DNA from: Chenopodium formosanum
Lineage: Eukaryota > Streptophyta > Magnoliopsida > Caryophyllales > Amaranthaceae
DNA length: 64,000 bases
Reading direction: 5' to 3'
Assembly: GCA_024500155.1 (NCBI GenBank)
Contig: CM044880.1
Coordinates: 3,038,001-3,102,000 of the forward strand
The position numbers and the translations under genes are program-made. Below, piece by piece: positions 61,311-64,000 of this stretch (positions within the stretch are counted from its first letter, which is position 1; every line of letters begins with the position of its first letter). The notes below the pieces were generated by a model. That model did not search any database. It saw nothing but the letters and a program-made list of their open reading frames with translations, and was not told the origin of the DNA.

Positions 61311-62831
61311 TTAATACTTCTGTGTATATATGTGTAGCCAAAATTATTTAAATAGGTAATTAAACATATCCGTAGCCGAACTTTTTTTTTTTTTTTTTAT
61401 AATTTTTTTGAAATCCGGCAGAACTTTATAAAATGACAAATGGGACAAACAATCGCACACAAACGAAGAACATCTCATGAAAATATAACGCTTGCATCAT
61501 AAGGATTAATACTCGTATGTACTCTGTAGTATATATTTGTGTTTATGTAATTATATGATTTGATGTGCATCATTTAATTACTTAATTAATTGCTCCCTAA
61601 ATCCTTAAGACATGGTAAATCCGATATGAATATTAAGCCAAAATATGGTGGTTAACCATTAATCAGCTTTGGCAGATATGTAATGAGTTGCTGAAAATGA
61701 CACACTACTCTATAGACGTGTTTTTGATATTTGATCAACTACAAAATCTACAAGAATATTTCCCGCCATATAATGTAAGCGTGTGGAACCATGTACTCCG
61801 TATACTTGTATTACTTATATATAATTTATAATTTTATTTATTGTTGGGATATATAATTTTATATGAATAATGCATGATACTAATGTATTATATTTCGTAG
61901 TAAATAGGCTTCCTTTTGTCCACTAATTAAACGTAAATTGCATAAACATTATATATTAAGGATTTTAGGACACATTTAATTAAATATACATACAATAATA
62001 ATATAGCACAAACTTTTAAATAAAACGGATGTTCTGTAAATTACTGAACATCCGTTATAAAGTGACAATAAAATACGCAAAAGTTACACTAAAACGCATA
62101 AAAGTTACCCTGATATATATGAGTTATTTATGTTTCATTGATAAATTTGACAAAAGTGACACGAAATCTGACAAAAGTGTACCCGATGTACAGTAAATTA
62201 CTGAAAACCGGGTGTATACAAAAGTTGTTACTAATATAGAGTCCAAAATGCCTGCTTAAATCATCATATATTTTATTGATATAATTTTCAAGATATTCTT
62301 GAGTGTAATGCCGGTATTTGTTTATCGATTGCAATAGATTGTTTTTATATGAAGTATAGTTCAAATGATAATTAATTAGCGAGTTTGCTTCTTTGACCAT
62401 GTGTCTTTATACCCTTGGTTGTTGGAGGGAGAGATTAGGGCATGTAACCCCCAACCATTGAGTAGCAAAGAGATTACCCATATAGCATACGAAACTCTAA
62501 TCTTTAATATGGAGTTATTATACTTGCTTGTTAGGATCTAAATAAACATTTTAATTCCTCTTGTTAGTCTTGTATCTTGTGACAACCAAACACGTATTAA
62601 CAACAATACAAGATACATGTACAGAATATGTAACGTAAAATTTCATATAAACAGACATTATATTCTTATTATATATAATCCGTGCATCATAATCTAGTCA
62701 AGAAATATTATTATAGTCGTCATTCTCGTCAATATATTTTACTTTATAAATCTTCACTTCAATTCACATGAATTAAATTATATTGTTTGGGTGAAGAACA
62801 TGGAAATTCAACTTTATAAGGAATAGATGAT

Positions 62832-62905
62832 AAATGCTTCAACTTAAAATTAAAATACTCACATCAATCAAATTAAACAATAATCTCTAATCGATTCCGT
62901 ACGTA
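62832..62905. repeat. Left copy of a 74-bp direct repeat
   Basis: Starts 'aaatgcttcaacttaaaat' and ends 'gtacgta'. It matches 63927-64000 at 72 of 74 positions by hand count. Confidence 0.85.
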
Positions 62906-63012
62906 CTTGCTAAAAAATTATTCTCTCATAAACAAATATAACTGATCCTTAGAGTATATACACAAGAATTCTTACTAATAATCCGTATTTTACTAAGGGG
63001 AGTACTAAATGC

Positions 63013-63700
63013 AGGACAATTTTACCTAAATGCAGAATAAGTTATTTTTTTAAAAAAAATTATATTCCAATTTTGTCCTTGTTTTAACTTAATCCTTTAC
63101 ACTTTTTTTAAATGATTAAAATTAAATCATGTATACTCCTAACTATATAATCATCTCAACTGTTTAATTTACAACCATATTCTAACGTATTCAATCTTGT
63201 ATCCTATTTAATACGGAGTATTCAATACTATACAAATTCCTAGACAATAATGAAGTTTACTACGACATTTTTCTGAGGTATGAAAATTATGTGCTGTAAT
63301 AGATGAACAATCGAACAACTTAAAATTTCCATCTTATACGGCTAAGATTTTTGAAGGTCTCTAGCATCCCCTTATACAATTTCCGGGAGTCTCAAGTACC
63401 CCCCGGCTAGGATTTCCGGGGATCTCCAATAGCCCCCGGCTATGATTTCCGGGGGTCTCCAATAGCCCCCGGCTATGATTTCCGGGGGTCTTCAGTATCC
63501 CCCGGCTAAGATTTTCGGGGGTCTCTAGTACCCCCGAAAAACAAAGTCGGGGTAATTATAATGAAAAATTATAACAATTCAACAAAAAAATTAAATGAAA
63601 AAAAAACCTAAGACCGGATGATTTATGAGCGGTGAACGACTTCTTCGTCTCTAGGGCTCAAATTGAAGAATTTAAGGAAAATGGTGGAATGAAATAAATT

Positions 63701-63738
<38 letters not shown>

Positions 63739-63912
63739 TGAATGAAATTAAAAAAATTGGCAAATATAATGAATTGCAAAATAAAAAATGTAAAAACAAA
63801 AAACCGGGTGAAATGGAAAATCAGTTTTTTCATTTTGGAAAAGGGTATTTCAGTCAATTTATTATTTTCATATCATTAATTAATTTCTGCATTTAGGTTA
63901 TTTTGTACTGCA
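63013..63912. mobile_element. Candidate TIR element carrying a minisatellite
   Basis: The left edge GCAGGACAATTTTACCTAAA pairs imperfectly with the right edge (reverse complement GCAGTACAAAATAACCTAAA), and both continue 'tgcag'. The interior has A-runs and the 33-bp minisatellite. The 74-bp direct repeats lie outside it on both sides. No coding capacity and no clear short target duplication. Confidence 0.4.
63345..63535. repeat. GC-rich 33-bp minisatellite, about 5-6 units
   Basis: Unit: 'gatttccgggggtctccaat' followed by 'agcccccggctat'. Outer units are diverged and the central two are nearly identical. Each unit contains CCGGGGG and CCCCCGG, so it can form a hairpin. The composition is very unlike the AT-rich surroundings. 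Confidence 0.85.
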
Positions 63913-63926
63913 ACAAAAACCTGGTG

Positions 63927-64000
63927 AAATGCTTCAACTTAAAATTAAAATACTCACATCAATCAAATTAAACAATAATCTCTAATCTATTCTGTACGTA
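63927..64000. repeat. Right copy of the 74-bp direct repeat (runs to window end)
   Basis: Partner of 62832-62905. It reaches the last base of the window, so the true repeat may be longer. Confidence 0.85.

Larger units (their letters stand above)
61055..63000. other. AT-rich intergenic DNA with small inverted repeats
   Basis: No gene. It contains the TTCAG element at 61154-61310, a T-run near 61382-61399, and a perfect 11-bp inverted repeat at 62024-62034 / 62046-62056. Confidence 0.5.

Noticed and set aside
62128..62400. 90-aa minus-strand ORF in the right-hand desert
   Set aside because: AT-rich, no homology, no supporting signals.
63345..63535. Regular GC-rich repeats resembling a CRISPR array
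   Set aside because: The units are contiguous with no unique spacers and lie in a plant nuclear genome; this is a minisatellite.

Overview
This is nuclear DNA from a flowering plant, almost certainly a eudicot. Genes have many GT-AG introns, the intergenic DNA is AT-rich and full of small transposons, and every protein that can be read matches a plant family. The frequent 'acggagta' words and the miniature-transposon style made me think of Amaranthaceae (spinach, beet, quinoa), but that is a weak impression. There is no operon logic, CRISPR array or prokaryotic gene.

Left part (1-11 kb): one intronless coiled-coil NLR disease-resistance gene (5990-9301, +) lies between two copies of a ~1.5 kb segment (1-1524 and about 9760-11277). 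The segment carries NLR 3' flanking sequence plus the last exon of the neighbouring aminoacylase gene. Only the right-hand exon copy is functional. The left copy is a broken fragment, so an NLR tandem duplication has carried a piece of its neighbour with it. Several TIR elements with 3-bp target duplications lie at 2.9-4.9 kb.

Middle-left (11-24 kb): an aminoacylase-1-like M20 peptidase gene on the minus strand (five exons, 23309 to 11154) with an N-terminal signal sequence and a C-terminal KDEL. Intron 3 holds a frameshifted Ty3 chromovirus (13471-18892, 5-bp target duplication, LTRs about 1-2% different). Intron 2 holds an 804-bp (TTCAG)n element that landed on the 5' splice site and now forms part of it. 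Nested and inverted MITE copies lie just upstream of the start codon.

Middle-right (24-41 kb): a two-exon plant gene of unknown function (27632-29708), an alpha-expansin that looks like EXPA20 (31189-32887), and an organellar glutamyl-tRNA synthetase (34430-40003, 13 exons). All three are on the plus strand.

Right part (41-64 kb): a BIG1-type Sec7 ARF-GEF (41901-54975, 11 exons, about 1757 aa), then 9 kb of gene-poor DNA with a short Helitron, MITEs and a 33-bp GC-rich minisatellite. From memory, Arabidopsis has BIG1, EXPA20 and an M20 aminoacylase side by side at At4g38200-At4g38220. This window therefore appears to keep an old gene neighbourhood into which an NLR and a GluRS gene have been added. 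I saw no wholly new biological system. The most interesting items are the transposon-made splice donor, the KDEL-exon capture by the NLR duplication, and the family of TTCAG-repeat elements. All exon boundaries were placed by eye from GT-AG sites, reading frame and family similarity.
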